Shown here in pieces: positions 36,706 to 46,216 of a DNA stretch of 64,000 nt (within the stretch, counting starts at the first letter, position 1; each line of letters begins with the position of its first letter). The position numbers and the translations under genes are program-made. The notes under the pieces are model-generated. The model ran no database searches, was not told the origin of the DNA, and worked only from the letters and a program-made list of their open reading frames with translations. The DNA is from JBDIVL01 sp039794405 (GTDB lineage: Bacteria; Planctomycetota; Brocadiia; Brocadiales; Brocadiaceae), in the NCBI GenBank assembly GCA_039794405.1, contig JBDIVL010000004.1:62001-126000 (forward strand), in the 5' to 3' direction.

Positions 36706-37341
36706 AGTAAATCACAATGTAATAAAAAATGTGATCAATGGAAGGTAAATTATAAGTCTTCGGCAACTTTTGTTTTTCATCGGCGTAGGGGTGAACCTTC
36801 AGACTGGGTCAAATGAGCAATTTTTGCCTATTTTACGATATTTCTTCCCCATTTCCATGGAGAAAAAGCATTAAACCTGAAATATGATTGGCAATTTATA
36901 AAGCTTGCTCCCCACTTTTAAGATAAGGATGTTCATTTGACCCGGTCTGCTTGTATCGTCCAAATGGGAAACAAACAAAAACGTTTTGAATTGTACAGGG
37001 CAAGGGGCGAACACATGTAGGGACAGGTTTAAAACCTGTTCCTACGGCAGAACATGAAAATTTCTGTAAATCAAATCCCATAAAGCCTACGACAATCAAG
37101 TTACTGGAAACTATTTCTCTTGTCAAGGCAGAAAACAAACGAAGCTCCCGGTCATTTTTCATAACTGTGCCGTCGATAATTTTCCATAAACAACCATTGG
37201 AGAATTTTTGCCTGCGAAAAGCTGATAGTTATTTACTGCTGATTTTGACATAGATATGTGGTCTGATTAAAAAAACTTGGATTACCTATAAAAGTTAGGT
37301 AAAATTATGATTTACATTTACACGGGAATATATAATACCAT
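36706..37341. other. Repeat-rich divergent intergenic region
   Basis: These 636 bp hold a TTCGGCAACTTTT repeat module (about 36745-36800) and a stretch with AAATGGGAAACAAACAAAAACG and CAGGGCAAGGGGCGAAC that recurs inverted near 45.65 kb. They also hold the hairpin AGGTTTAAAACCT (about 37025). A minus-strand frame at 36896-37162 (88 codons) spans these repeats (TGFKPVPT comes from the hairpin) and is not convincing. Promoters for corA and miaB should lie here. Confidence 0.55.
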
Positions 37342-38700
37342 ATGATCCATTCGCCAAATTTTATTCATAGAGATCGGCTATACAAGACGGTTTTTTTCGA
37401 AACCTTCGGGTGCCAAATGAACAAGCTTGATGCCGAACTTTCGCTTGGGCTGCTGCAGGAAGAAGGATACAGGGTTGTTGATAACGTAGATGAGGCCGAT
37501 GTTATTCTATTCAATACCTGCAGTGTGCGTCAGCATGCAGAAGATAAGGTGTATTCTCATCTCGGTGCACTGAAAACCTTGAAGAAAAAGCATCCCGGTG
37601 TCATCGTAGGCGTTCTCGGATGTATGGCACAGAAGGAAGGTGAATTTATATTTAAGCGCATGCCCCATGTAGATTTGGTATGCGGAACCCGTATGTTTTC
37701 CCGATTACCGGAACTGCTCCTGCAGATCCAGAATCACGGTTCGCACGTACTTGCTATTGACGAAGACCAAATTGTTAATGTAAAGAGGGCTGTAACCTAT
37801 CGACCAAACATCTATCAGGCATTTGTCACTGTTATGCGGGGCTGCGACAACTATTGTTCTTACTGCATTGTACCATATGTGAGGGGGAAGGAGATTAGCC
37901 GGACAATTGCAGACGTAAAAGAAGAGGTGCAGGCACTTGTAGTGAATGGCTGTAAAGAGGTTACACTTCTTGGGCAAAATATCAACTCGTACGGTAAAAA
38001 TTTACCGGGGAATGTTACATTAGGAGATTTGCTCTCAGAACTGAATGATTTAGACGGACTTAACAGAATTCGGTTCGTAACCTCTCATCCAAAGGATATG
38101 TCCCGTGATCTTATCCGCACTATCAGCCGTCTTGGAAAGGTCTGCGGGCACCTCCACATGCCTGCCCAGTCAGGTTCTAACCATATACTAAAAAAAATGC
38201 ATCGTGGTTATACAGCAGACTACTACCGCGAATTGATATCCTATGCACGGGAATGGGTTCCCGGTATTACAGTCGCTAGCGACTTTATTGTGGGCTTTCC
38301 TGACGAGATGGATGAAGATTTCCAGAAAACAGTAGGGTTGATGGAAGATATCCGTTTTCAAAACTGTTTCATATTCAAATATTCTCCACGTACAGGCACA
38401 AAAGCGGCTGGGTTAAATGATAATGTACCCGATGAGATAAAAAGAAAAAGAAATACAATGCTGTTGGAATTACAGAAACGTATCAGTCTGGAAGAGAACA
38501 AAAAGATAATAGGCAAAACCGTGCAGGTGCTTGTTGAGGGCGCCAGCAAATCAGATCAGAACAGACTCTCGGGGCGGACGAGGCAAAATCATATTGTTGT
38601 CTTCAATGGCTCTCAGGACCTCGTTGGAAATCTTGTAGAAGTTATGATTGATGAAGTAACGGACCTTACTTTATATGGTAACCTAAAAAATTATCCCTAA
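37342..38700 (+). CDS. miaB: tRNA-2-methylthio-N6-dimethylallyladenosine synthase
   Basis: A 452-residue radical-SAM methylthiotransferase that modifies A37 of tRNAs reading UNN codons. The N-terminal MTTase domain has Cys24 (FGCQMN), Cys60 (NTCSVRQ) and Cys94 (VLGCMAQKEG) for the auxiliary cluster. The radical-SAM cluster motif is GCDNYCSYC (C168, C172, C175). A TRAM domain closes the protein. The SVRQ/GCDNYCSYC variants point to MiaB rather than RimO or MtaB. The first ten residues are less certain, as the upstream ribosome-binding site is weak. Confidence 0.95.
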   Translation: MIHSPNFIHRDRLYKTVFFETFGCQMNKLDAELSLGLLQEEGYRVVDNVDEADVILFNTCSVRQHAEDKVYSHLGALKTLKKKHPGVIVGVLGCMAQKEGEFIFKRMPHVDLVCGTRMFSRLPELLLQIQNHGSHVLAIDEDQIVNVKRAVTYRPNIYQAFVTVMRGCDNYCSYCIVPYVRGKEISRTIADVKEEVQALVVNGCKEVTLLGQNINSYGKNLPGNVTLGDLLSELNDLDGLNRIRFVTSHPKDMSRDLIRTISRLGKVCGHLHMPAQSGSNHILKKMHRGYTADYYRELISYAREWVPGITVASDFIVGFPDEMDEDFQKTVGLMEDIRFQNCFIFKYSPRTGTKAAGLNDNVPDEIKRKRNTMLLELQKRISLEENKKIIGKTVQVLVEGASKSDQNRLSGRTRQNHIVVFNGSQDLVGNLVEVMIDEVTDLTLYGNLKNYP

Positions 38701-39362
38701 ATGAAGCCTACAGCAAAACATTGAAATTCCTATACAACAAATCGGGCCTTCGGCAACTTTTATTTGTCGTAAAGATGTAGGGCAAGGCTTTAGCCTTGCT
38801 TCACCACCCGAATACCTGCACGGGGATAGCAGCCCTCGGGTTTGTTCAGTTTTGTAAACTGAACCATATGTTTTGAGCGTTATATAGGCTTTGGATTGGT
38901 ACCAGGTACCAGGAACATGCCCAAACATTTCGGTTCAATCGTGTACGGTTGAACCGACACAGGAAATCTTAATCTCTCCCCTGTGTCGAAGCAAAGGTTG
39001 CTCATTCTCCCACTCCTTCGAAATGAAAGACTCAGAATGCTCGGTTTCATGTATTGAATACTATAAATTGGGTCTTCGGCAACTTTTACCTGATATGAAG
39101 ATGTAGGACAAAGCTTGTGGTAGGGACACGGAGCTCCGTGTCCCTACGATGTTTCCCAGCCCAAATATGTGCACGGATAAACAAATTTATCCACGCCACC
39201 TTTTTCAACAGTTTCCACCAGTTCGATCTTCTTCAGTTGAACCGAACGTTTAGTATTTTTCTTACATAAGGATTTTTTTTGAAAATACGCTATGAAAGAC
39301 TTATATTTAAACCAGATAAAAATCTATTCATCATTTATCAGTTCAAAATATAAGGTCGATAC
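38701..39362. other. Repeat-packed intergenic region
   Basis: These 662 bp hold a GAAATTCCTATACA...CCTTCGGCAACTTTT module (about 38720-38765), AGGGCAAGGCTTTAGCCTTGC (38778-38798) and GGTTCAATC-type hairpins at 38844-38864, 38931-38956 and 39221-39247. A second TCTTCGGCAACTTTT module lies at about 39070-39110, and GTAGGGACACGGAGCTCCGTGTCCCTAC at about 39120-39147 is a near-perfect palindrome of 28 bases (given here as two arms: GTAGGGACACGGAG, CTCCGTGTCCCTAC). No gene is seen. Confidence 0.6.
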
Positions 39363-40424
39363 ATGAAGAGGCGGTGGATTTATTTTGCAATTATTTTCCT
39401 GATACTGGTTACCGTCTTTGGTACTCTCTACTTTAGAAGAGACAGGAGATTCGAACCGATCAGGACGACTGGTATTGTTGAAGCAATAGAGGTTAATATC
39501 TCTACAAAGGCATCGGGTAAGATTTCCTACATATGTTGTGAAGAAGGTGATAAGATTGAGAAAGGTAATATAGCCATAAGGCTTGAGGCTAATGATCTTA
39601 AGGCTTCTGTAAAGGAGGCCCTGGCAGGTGTTGAAAAGGCAAATGCTGAAGTCGGTGAAGCAGAGGCAGCAATTGAGAGCGCAAAGGCGAATATTGCAAG
39701 CGCCGAGGCGGATATTAAAAGTGCCGCAGCGGATTTAGAAAAAAGCCGGGTCCAGATGGAAGATGCAAAAAAGCAGTTGAACAGGGCAAAGACATTGTAT
39801 GTGGAGAAAACTGTTTCAGAGGAAGAATTTGATACGGCCGTTACGGATTATGAATCTGCAAATGCAGATTACGCATCATCGAAAGCAGGATTAACATCGG
39901 CATGCGCAAAAAAGGACGTTGCCATTGCGCAGCTACGCACAGCTAAAAGCCAGTTAAACTCTGCTCTGGCAAATCTCGAAGAGTTGAAGGCGAAACTATT
40001 ATTTAACCGTGCAAAGTTTGCCGAGACAAGAGTAACAAGCCCTATATCCGGAACGGTTGTATTTAAGGCGTTTGAAAAAGGTGAGATGGTAACCTCAGGT
40101 ACTACCATTCTGACAGTCGTCGACATGGACGACCTCTATATTAGAGTAGATATAGAGGAGACCTTGGTTGGATACATCACACTTAACAGCAGGGCATTTA
40201 TCACGGTGGAAGGTGCCCCCGGTAGGATTTTTCAAGGTAATATTTCAGAGATTGGAAGGTATGCAGAATTTGCGACACAGAGGGATGTACTCCGGGGAAG
40301 ACAGGATATCAAGACATTTAGGGTTAAAATCAACGCCGATGATCCAACAGGATTTTTAAAGCCGGGAATGACTGTTGAAGTTGAAATACCAAAAATGATT
40401 ATTAAAGAGCAGGAAATAAAATGA
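39363..40424 (+). CDS. HlyD-family periplasmic adaptor
   Basis: A 353-residue membrane-fusion protein. One N-terminal membrane segment (WIYFAIIFLILVTVFGTLYF) is followed by the lipoyl half-motif (GIVEAIEVNISTKASGKISY), a long alpha-hairpin rich in Ala/Glu/Lys (about 75-210) and the second half-motif with beta-barrel (FAETRVTSPISGTVVFKAFE, then VVDMDDLYIRVDIEETLVGY). It starts an operon with an ABC ATPase and a permease (YbhG-YbhF-YbhR-like order), so the three form a drug or lipid exporter. Confidence 0.92.
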   Translation: MKRRWIYFAIIFLILVTVFGTLYFRRDRRFEPIRTTGIVEAIEVNISTKASGKISYICCEEGDKIEKGNIAIRLEANDLKASVKEALAGVEKANAEVGEAEAAIESAKANIASAEADIKSAAADLEKSRVQMEDAKKQLNRAKTLYVEKTVSEEEFDTAVTDYESANADYASSKAGLTSACAKKDVAIAQLRTAKSQLNSALANLEELKAKLLFNRAKFAETRVTSPISGTVVFKAFEKGEMVTSGTTILTVVDMDDLYIRVDIEETLVGYITLNSRAFITVEGAPGRIFQGNISEIGRYAEFATQRDVLRGRQDIKTFRVKINADDPTGFLKPGMTVEVEIPKMIIKEQEIK

Positions 40425-40496
40425 TAACGATTCTTTCTGATTTCTCTGCGTTTTCCGCTTTCCTGGCGATGATCTGCTGCACGAAAAGGACATAAA

Positions 40497-41507
40497 ATGC
40501 TTCAAAAAGAAAAAGCCGTTGAGGTTTCTGAAATAACAAAAAAATATGATTCAATCACCGCAGTAGACAAGGTAAGTTTCGATGTAAGGGAAGGAGAAAT
40601 CTTTGGATTTCTTGGTCCGAACGGTGCTGGAAAGACAACCCTTGTCAGAATGCTTACTACGCTCGTCAAGCCAACGAGCGGGAGTGCTAAGGTTGCAGGG
40701 TATGATATTGTGAAAAACCCTGATCTTGTAAGACACAGCATCGGGGTTGTTCCCCAGGCAATGACAAGCGATCTTGATCTTACAGGCTATGAGAACATGG
40801 ATATCTATGGACGGTTCTACGGAGTCCCCTCGAAGGAAAGGAAAGAAAAAATCAAGTACCTTCTTGAAATGGTTGGCCTGGCAACAAGGGCAAATGATCT
40901 TGTTGCTACATATTCAGGTGGTATGAGAAGGAGGCTTGAAATCGCAAGGGTACTTGTCCATAGACCTAAAATACTCTTTTTAGATGAGCCAACCATAGGG
41001 CTTGATCCCCAGTCAAGACACGTTGTTTGGGATTTTCTGGGGAAGTTTAGAGAAGAGGGCACGATAACAATTTTCCTCACTACTCATTATATGGAAGAAG
41101 CTGATGCCTTTTGCAACAGGGTTGCAATTATCGACTCCGGGAAGATCATCGTACTGGGAAGTCCCGGTGAGCTTAAGTCACAGATACCAGGAAATGATAT
41201 TATTTCTCTTACCATGAGAAATCTTTCAGAAAAGGTCATCGACAGGATAAAACATTTAACATTCGTACACAGGGTTACCACGGAAAACAATACGATGCGG
41301 GTTTATGTTGACAGTGGAACACAGAACCTGCCAATGCTTATCGATGAAGTAAAGTCTTCTGGAGGCAAAGTTTTGTCTTCTTCAATCCATGAACAGTCTC
41401 TTGAAGATGTCTTTATCCATTACACTGGCAAGTCGATAAGGGAAGAAGAGGCGAAAAAAGTAAGTCTCCTTATCGGTGCCGGGGCACCTCAGAAATGGGG
41501 GAAATAA
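40497..41507 (+). CDS. ABC transporter ATP-binding protein (DrrA/YbhF type)
   Basis: A 336-residue ATPase. Walker A is GPNGAGKTT (40-48), the signature is YSGGMRRRLEIARVL, Walker B is ILFLDEPTIGLD, and the switch His is in FLTTHYMEEAD. The C-terminal extension (SILEDVF-like SLEDVFIHYTG) is the DrrA-type domain of ABC-2 exporters. AAGGA precedes the ATG. It lies between the adaptor and the permease, with 6 bases to the permease start. Confidence 0.95.
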   Translation: MLQKEKAVEVSEITKKYDSITAVDKVSFDVREGEIFGFLGPNGAGKTTLVRMLTTLVKPTSGSAKVAGYDIVKNPDLVRHSIGVVPQAMTSDLDLTGYENMDIYGRFYGVPSKERKEKIKYLLEMVGLATRANDLVATYSGGMRRRLEIARVLVHRPKILFLDEPTIGLDPQSRHVVWDFLGKFREEGTITIFLTTHYMEEADAFCNRVAIIDSGKIIVLGSPGELKSQIPGNDIISLTMRNLSEKVIDRIKHLTFVHRVTTENNTMRVYVDSGTQNLPMLIDEVKSSGGKVLSSSIHEQSLEDVFIHYTGKSIREEEAKKVSLLIGAGAPQKWGK

Positions 41508-41513
41508 AAATGT

Positions 41514-42638
41514 ATGGTTGATATGATGAGGCTGCTGGCCGTTGTTGACAGAGATCTAAAGAAATTCAGGCGAAATCCGATGGTGCTTTCCATGAGTATT
41601 TTCATGCCTATCATATATCTCATATTTCTTGGAAACTCATTCCAGGGTAAATTACAGAACCTTCCTGTAGCAGTGATAAATAAAGATTCAGGCCCTTATT
41701 CAGACAACCTTATCGATAACCTGCGGGCTATTGAAGCAGGACCAAAAACCCTTACCATAATCAAAATCAAAGATCATAACGATGCCATGAACAGAATCAG
41801 GGAAGGGGAATATAAAGCAGCGCTTATTATACCTCCGGATTTCAGTGAGAGGATTATCTTAAAGAGAAGACCTGAATTAGGTCTCTTTCTCGATAATACT
41901 GATAACATATCTGCTAATGCCATTAGAGCTGTTGTACTGGGAGCCCTTGCCCAATTGAATACTGACTATGTACCGGTACGGGAAAGGACCGATGAGGTTT
42001 TTTTACGAGACGTAGACCTTTACAGGAAAGTGGATTATTATCAATCCCTTGTCCCCGGAGTTGTAATTATGGCTATTTTCCTGGGTACCCTGACCACAGG
42101 GGCCTATAATATCGTTATGGACAGATACCTCGGTGTCGATGAAAGCTACCTGCTCACACCACTCTCAAAGGCTGATATAGTTACCGGCCTTATCATAAGC
42201 GGCCTGCTTATCACAACGGTCATTGCGGTTTTCGTACTTGTGATGAGTATCATTATTACTGGCATACCCTTCCTGAAAGAAATAAGGCAATTCGCATATA
42301 TCATGATTATCATCATCCTGACCACCCTCGGCCTGCTCAGCTTAATGTTTGTTATTCTCGGCAGAATGAGTCATCCCCGGGTTGTCGGTATATTAAGTGG
42401 TTTTCTCAACGTCATACTTTTTTTTCCAAGTGGTGCAGTATACCCGATTGCGAGTTTTCCGCGGTGGCTCAGGACATTTTCAGCAATAAATCCTGAGGCA
42501 TACGCCGTCAACGCATTAAAAGATATCCTTTTCAAAAATGCCGGTCTGGAAAGTATTGCAGGAGATATTATCTTTCTCCTGGCTTTCACGGGTATTATGA
42601 TGACAATATCCATCATAACGTTTAAGAGAACACTCTAG
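41514..42638 (+). CDS. ABC-2 type permease
   Basis: A 374-residue membrane subunit with one N-terminal helix, a large extracytoplasmic domain (about 45-175) and five C-terminal helices, the ABC-2 pattern (FLGTLTTGAYNIVMDRYLGV; SGFLNVILFFPSGAVYPI). It partners the ATPase upstream; only one permease gene is present, so it probably works as a homodimer. Confidence 0.93.
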   Translation: MVDMMRLLAVVDRDLKKFRRNPMVLSMSIFMPIIYLIFLGNSFQGKLQNLPVAVINKDSGPYSDNLIDNLRAIEAGPKTLTIIKIKDHNDAMNRIREGEYKAALIIPPDFSERIILKRRPELGLFLDNTDNISANAIRAVVLGALAQLNTDYVPVRERTDEVFLRDVDLYRKVDYYQSLVPGVVIMAIFLGTLTTGAYNIVMDRYLGVDESYLLTPLSKADIVTGLIISGLLITTVIAVFVLVMSIIITGIPFLKEIRQFAYIMIIIILTTLGLLSLMFVILGRMSHPRVVGILSGFLNVILFFPSGAVYPIASFPRWLRTFSAINPEAYAVNALKDILFKNAGLESIAGDIIFLLAFTGIMMTISIITFKRTL

Positions 42639-42840
42639 AGGTTGCTAAGCCTCAGATCTATGAAAAGCGAGAGGCAGGGTACATGATGTCGTATAGTAAC
42701 AAATTCAAATCTGTATACTTAAAAAGACACAAAAATGTTGCCAAAATTACCCGTTTCAGTAATATAATAAAGGCATAGATAAAGTCTATACATAGATAAT
42801 AGAGCTTGAAATAGTGCCATGAAATGTTAGTATACCGGGC

Positions 42841-42870
42841 GTTTGATTCAATAGGGGATGATTGAACTAA
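42841..42870. repeat. GGTTCAATC-family hairpin, diverged copy
   Basis: GTTTGATTCAAT ... ATTGAACTAAC forms an imperfect stem 38 bases before the next gene's start. It is a diverged member of the family seen across the window. Confidence 0.45.
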
Positions 42871-42907
42871 CAAACAGTATTTTCAAATTCATTCGAGGAT
42901 AAATATT

Positions 42908-43180
42908 ATGTCAGAGAGTATTGAAAGACAAAGGGAATTAAGTAAAAAAGTTCTTATTCAAAACGAAACGAAACTTTCTGGACAAAAAACACCTTCTTCA
43001 GTCCAGATTGTACCTGTACAATATATCCAGGCAGTTTCTCTCGGTGCAATATTAGGATGTGCCCTTTTTGTACTTGTTTGGATCTTCGCAGGTTTTTCGA
43101 AAATTGCAATAGCGGCACCGTTCCTGGGAGGGATTTCCGGTATAGTTGTTGAAATGATGCGAAAGAAGAATAAAATATGA
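42908..43180 (+). CDS. Small membrane protein, unknown function
   Basis: A 90-residue protein. A hydrophilic N-terminus (SESIERQRELSKKVLIQNET) is followed by two hydrophobic stretches (AVSLGAILGCALFVLVWIFA and IAIAAPFLGGISGIVVEMM), then a basic end. GAGG lies about 9 bases before the ATG. No family is recognised. Confidence 0.7.
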   Translation: MSESIERQRELSKKVLIQNETKLSGQKTPSSVQIVPVQYIQAVSLGAILGCALFVLVWIFAGFSKIAIAAPFLGGISGIVVEMMRKKNKI

Positions 43181-43564
43181 TCTTGTAATGTCTTCAGGGT
43201 TGGGGCCGTCCAAAAAGTATCATCGGTGGTGCTGTATACCCACAAAAGCTGTGTTTTAACACCTATTTGTGGGGAAGACCCTTTATTATAAACGCCTAAG
43301 TGGGGAATAAATTTGCAAAAAATTACTTTTTGGACGGCCCCAACCCTGAAAGCGAGATGCATGATGCATGATGCAGGATACATGATATCGTGCATCCTGA
43401 ATCTCATATCGTGTATCGTGCATTGAAAACTTGACTCACTGGTAAAGAGAGACCGATGATAAAGTTTTTAAGGCTGTCAGCAAATAGCTGAAAGCAACTT
43501 AGATCTTACAACTTATTTCCATGGCAAGGTCTATTCAAAGACTTTTTTAGAAAGGTAGTAAAAT
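43181..43564. other. Intergenic region with two structured repeats
   Basis: Beside the 158-bp element, about 43355-43430 carries ATGCATGATGCA direct repeats and an AGGATACATGAT...ATCGTGCATCCT inverted stretch. AGAAAGG before 43565 is the ribosome-binding site of the GTPase gene. No gene is seen. Confidence 0.55.
43193..43350. mobile_element. MITE-like element with 27-bp perfect inverted ends
   Basis: The ends match perfectly over 27 bp: left begins TTCAGGGTTGGGGCCGTC and right ends GACGGCCCCAACCCTGAA. The 158-bp unit has no coding capacity. No target duplication is evident. The interior holds a smaller inverted stretch (ATACCCACAAAAG / GTGGGGAA). Possibly a MITE or a large hairpin-forming repeat. 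Confidence 0.75.
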
Positions 43565-44638
43565 ATGAAAGTAACTATGGTAGGTATATCAGGATCGGGG
43601 AAAACAACATACATGTCTTCACTTTATGAGACATTAGGCGATGCAGGTCAAAATGAAGCAGGCTTTTATATAGCTCCCCGTTCAATACAACAGTTTGATA
43701 AAGCGATACTCAGTGTTGGTGATTTTAGCAGGTTTTCACTGACTGATAAATTTCAATGGCCCGACGGTACGCAGCAGACAACTGTATGGCCTTTTACAGT
43801 TTATCATGATTCAAGACCGGTAACTTATTTTGATTGGATCGATTACAGGGGGGGTATCTTAACAGAGATAACCGATGTCTCGGATACAAACGACGTTTCC
43901 GATGCAATGAAATCGGAAATCGTAGACCTGGCCTCTCACATCGAACTCAGTAATGCCGTTATCCTCGTTGCTGATGCCTTTACCATAACCTATTATCCCA
44001 GTATCAAAGAGGCTAGGCATCGGTCAGGGGCACGCAGGATTCATGAAATATTCACCACCTACAGCAGGATTTATCCGAACAGAAATTTGACATTCGTCAT
44101 CATATTAACCAAGGCAGATACGGTCAATCCGGAATGGAAAAAAGACAACTATGCGCCGCTGATAGAACGTGGTCTGGAAGTATTCAACCAGATGGTATCC
44201 CTATGCAAGCAGAATCCATCCTGGGAAGGTGGCATTGTCCCTGTTTCTGCGGTAGGAGAAGGTAATGCAAAGAGGACCATTACATCTACAGGAGATGTAA
44301 TCCACCCTTTTAAAACCGAAGACAAAATCGTCGGATTTCCCCATCCGTTAAATGCAGAACATGTCCTGTTCTTTTGTTTGGGACAAACACTCAAGCAAAT
44401 GAAACTGGAGGCCGAAAAGAGCATAAGGCAACGCGAGAAAGAGCTTTCGGAGGTACTAAAAAAAGCGGGACTGGTAAATAAAATCTGGGCGCTAATCACC
44501 CGGAAGCCAGACGCTGAAAGTATCGCCAGGGCTATTTTAGAAGAAAAAAACAAAGATTACGAGGTCTTAAGCCAATTCGAGCCGCACATAGAACCACTCC
44601 TGAACAGGGCAATAGGAAGGGTAAGGCGCATCACATGA
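43565..44638 (+). CDS. P-loop GTPase of an uncharacterised two-gene module
   Basis: A 357-residue protein with a complete set of GTPase motifs: G1 GISGSGKT (7-14), G3-like DYRG (93-96), G4 TKAD (182-185) and a G5-like VSAVGEG (about 226-232). TKAD is the TKxD form found in several translation-factor-related and septin-like GTPases. The C-terminal 90 residues are charged and helical (EAEKSIRQREKELSEVLKKA). No membrane segment is present. The stop overlaps the next ATG (ATGA), so the two proteins are made in step. It is probably a switch for that partner. I cannot name the family; it resembles GTPases paired with GTPase-associated (GAP1-type) proteins in bacterial conflict systems, at low confidence. 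Confidence 0.82.
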   Translation: MKVTMVGISGSGKTTYMSSLYETLGDAGQNEAGFYIAPRSIQQFDKAILSVGDFSRFSLTDKFQWPDGTQQTTVWPFTVYHDSRPVTYFDWIDYRGGILTEITDVSDTNDVSDAMKSEIVDLASHIELSNAVILVADAFTITYYPSIKEARHRSGARRIHEIFTTYSRIYPNRNLTFVIILTKADTVNPEWKKDNYAPLIERGLEVFNQMVSLCKQNPSWEGGIVPVSAVGEGNAKRTITSTGDVIHPFKTEDKIVGFPHPLNAEHVLFFCLGQTLKQMKLEAEKSIRQREKELSEVLKKAGLVNKIWALITRKPDAESIARAILEEKNKDYEVLSQFEPHIEPLLNRAIGRVRRIT

Positions 44639-45552
44639 TATACCAGGAACTCTTGTATTCCCGATCCCTATCGAAGGACTACCGGTGGATGATTGTTCCC
44701 CCAAGAATTCCGCAAGAGGATCTTAAGGCATTAAACCTGATTTTCAACCTGTATGATAAGCACAAAAATGTTTTCAGTAAATCATCCGTTTTTCCTCTCT
44801 ACTGCTTAAACTATTCAGGGACAACATTTCTTGTAAAGTGCAGTTTGTCAAACCATAAAGACAAAGAAGGCAGGGGTATTTACTGCCTGCAGGGAATTAG
44901 TGTTGTGCAGGAGTACAAGAGACACCTTTGGTGTATACTTCCCTGGATATTGGCTAACTACGACAGCGAAAATATCCTGAACACCTGGAGGAAAATAGAT
45001 TTTCATGATGCAGATAACGTTATCCGTCGGACATCCGAAGATTGTTTTTTCAAACTTGACCAGTTGAACGAATCGCTTGCGGAATTAACCCAGGCACCTA
45101 GAACTGCTCAAGGGAAGTTGCTTATCAATAAACCAACCTATATTTCATTTGATAACAATGGTTTAAAGAAATTGTCGCATTTAATAGCATCATCATATCA
45201 TGATTGCATAGATTTTGCCTTCGGTGCCACACCGGAGATGGTTAAGACCTTTAACTTCAAGATCATCGCTAAGGTTGGAATCCGCTCAAGCGTAAAAACC
45301 TATCCGGAAATGGAAATTGGGGATTCCATGTCCTCTCCTGTCTCTGGTGGCAAGAATGAAGTGGCGCCAGAGCATTTCGATGATCCTGTAGACCGTTTCG
45401 ATCCCAGAAGGAAGGGCAGTCTTCACAAGCAGATCAATGCATCAAAGAAAAATGGTTCTTCCCGTAAGTTCAATGAATTTCTACCTCGCTTCTTATCCGT
45501 GTTTAAAATCGGTAAAAAACTAAAGCGACGGTTCAAGGGTCAAGGTCAGTAA
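44635..45552 (+). CDS. Partner protein of the GTPase, unknown (possibly GAP1-N-like)
   Basis: A 305-residue protein beginning MIYQELLYSRSLSKDYRWMI, a start that recalls the N-terminal domain of GTPase-associated proteins (ELLY..., then a strand ending in VPP/ASP). The middle (about 60-120) has beta strands (CLNYSGTTFLVKCSLSNH; GRGIYCLQGISVVQEYKRHL). The last 60 residues are strongly basic and low in complexity (KKNGSSRKF, KKLKRRFKGQGQ), suited to nucleic-acid or membrane binding. It starts within the GTPase stop codon. Not found as a named family by eye. Confidence 0.75.
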   Translation: MIYQELLYSRSLSKDYRWMIVPPRIPQEDLKALNLIFNLYDKHKNVFSKSSVFPLYCLNYSGTTFLVKCSLSNHKDKEGRGIYCLQGISVVQEYKRHLWCILPWILANYDSENILNTWRKIDFHDADNVIRRTSEDCFFKLDQLNESLAELTQAPRTAQGKLLINKPTYISFDNNGLKKLSHLIASSYHDCIDFAFGATPEMVKTFNFKIIAKVGIRSSVKTYPEMEIGDSMSSPVSGGKNEVAPEHFDDPVDRFDPRRKGSLHKQINASKKNGSSRKFNEFLPRFLSVFKIGKKLKRRFKGQGQ

Positions 45553-45941
45553 AAGAAAAATGGGAACAATCAAAGCGGCTACTCCTCGCGGGTTTAAATT
45601 AGGCCTGCGGAGCTTTTTTATAATACCTGTGTAGGGGCGAACCTTGTGTTCGTCCTTGCCCTGGATGATTCAAAACGTTTTTGTTTGTTTCCCATTTTGG
45701 GCGAACACAAGGTTCTCCCCCTACAAAAGAATATTGAATTTTCTATACATTTAAATTAAGCCTCGGCTACTTTTGTGCTGCTATACATGGTAATTGTGTA
45801 GGATGGGTGAAGCGTCAGCACACCCATCAGAATAAAAAACATTATTGATGGGTCTGCTTTGCTTTACCCATCTCTTTGAATTTCCTATGCACTAAATTAG
45901 GCTGGGTTTTAAACGACAAAACCCAAGGACTTTTCTTTTTT

Positions 45942-46037
45942 ACCCACCCCTCAATCATTCGACTGAGATCACGACGAAGTCCACTCCCAGGAGGAGACTT
46001 CTCCAATTCCCCTCTTGAGAGGGGTAGGGGTGTGTTT
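45942..46037. repeat. PSQEGN-type palindromic repeat, intergenic copy
   Basis: ACCCACCCCTCAATC ... CCACTCCCAGGAGGAGAC ... CCCCTCTTGAGAGGGGTAGGGGTGTG. It has the same architecture as the copies in the restriction genes, but here it lies outside any gene, with a diverged left arm. Confidence 0.8.
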
Positions 46038-46117
46038 ATTCATCGCTTATCTAAAAAAGATGGAAATTCTTAAACATGAACTTATTACCTCCGGAGAACT
46101 CACGGTTGGTTCAATCT

Positions 46118-46216
46118 CAATGTCATTAAGTTAAGCTACTTGCGGTAAAAGTCCCCCTTAAAAAGAGGGAACAAGGGGGGTTGTTTTGATCAATAATCCT
46201 TAACTTAATGACATTG
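46118..46216. mobile_element. MITE-like element with 10-bp target duplication (copy 2)
   Basis: Ends CAATGTCATTAAGTTAA and TTAACTTAATGACATTG are perfect inverted repeats. The interior matches copy 1 in reverse orientation (GGTTGTTTTGATCAATAATC). Flanking 10-mers GGTTCAATCT (46108-46117) and GGTTCGATCT (46217-46226) are near-identical. The target is a GGTTCAATC-family hairpin, whose right half GGTTCGATCTTGTAGATTGAACC survives at 46217-46239. Confidence 0.85.

Noticed and set aside
36896..37162. Open frame of 88 codons on the minus strand
   Set aside because: Its middle (TGFKPVPT) is the translation of a hairpin repeat, and the rest overlaps other repeat modules; no family recognised.
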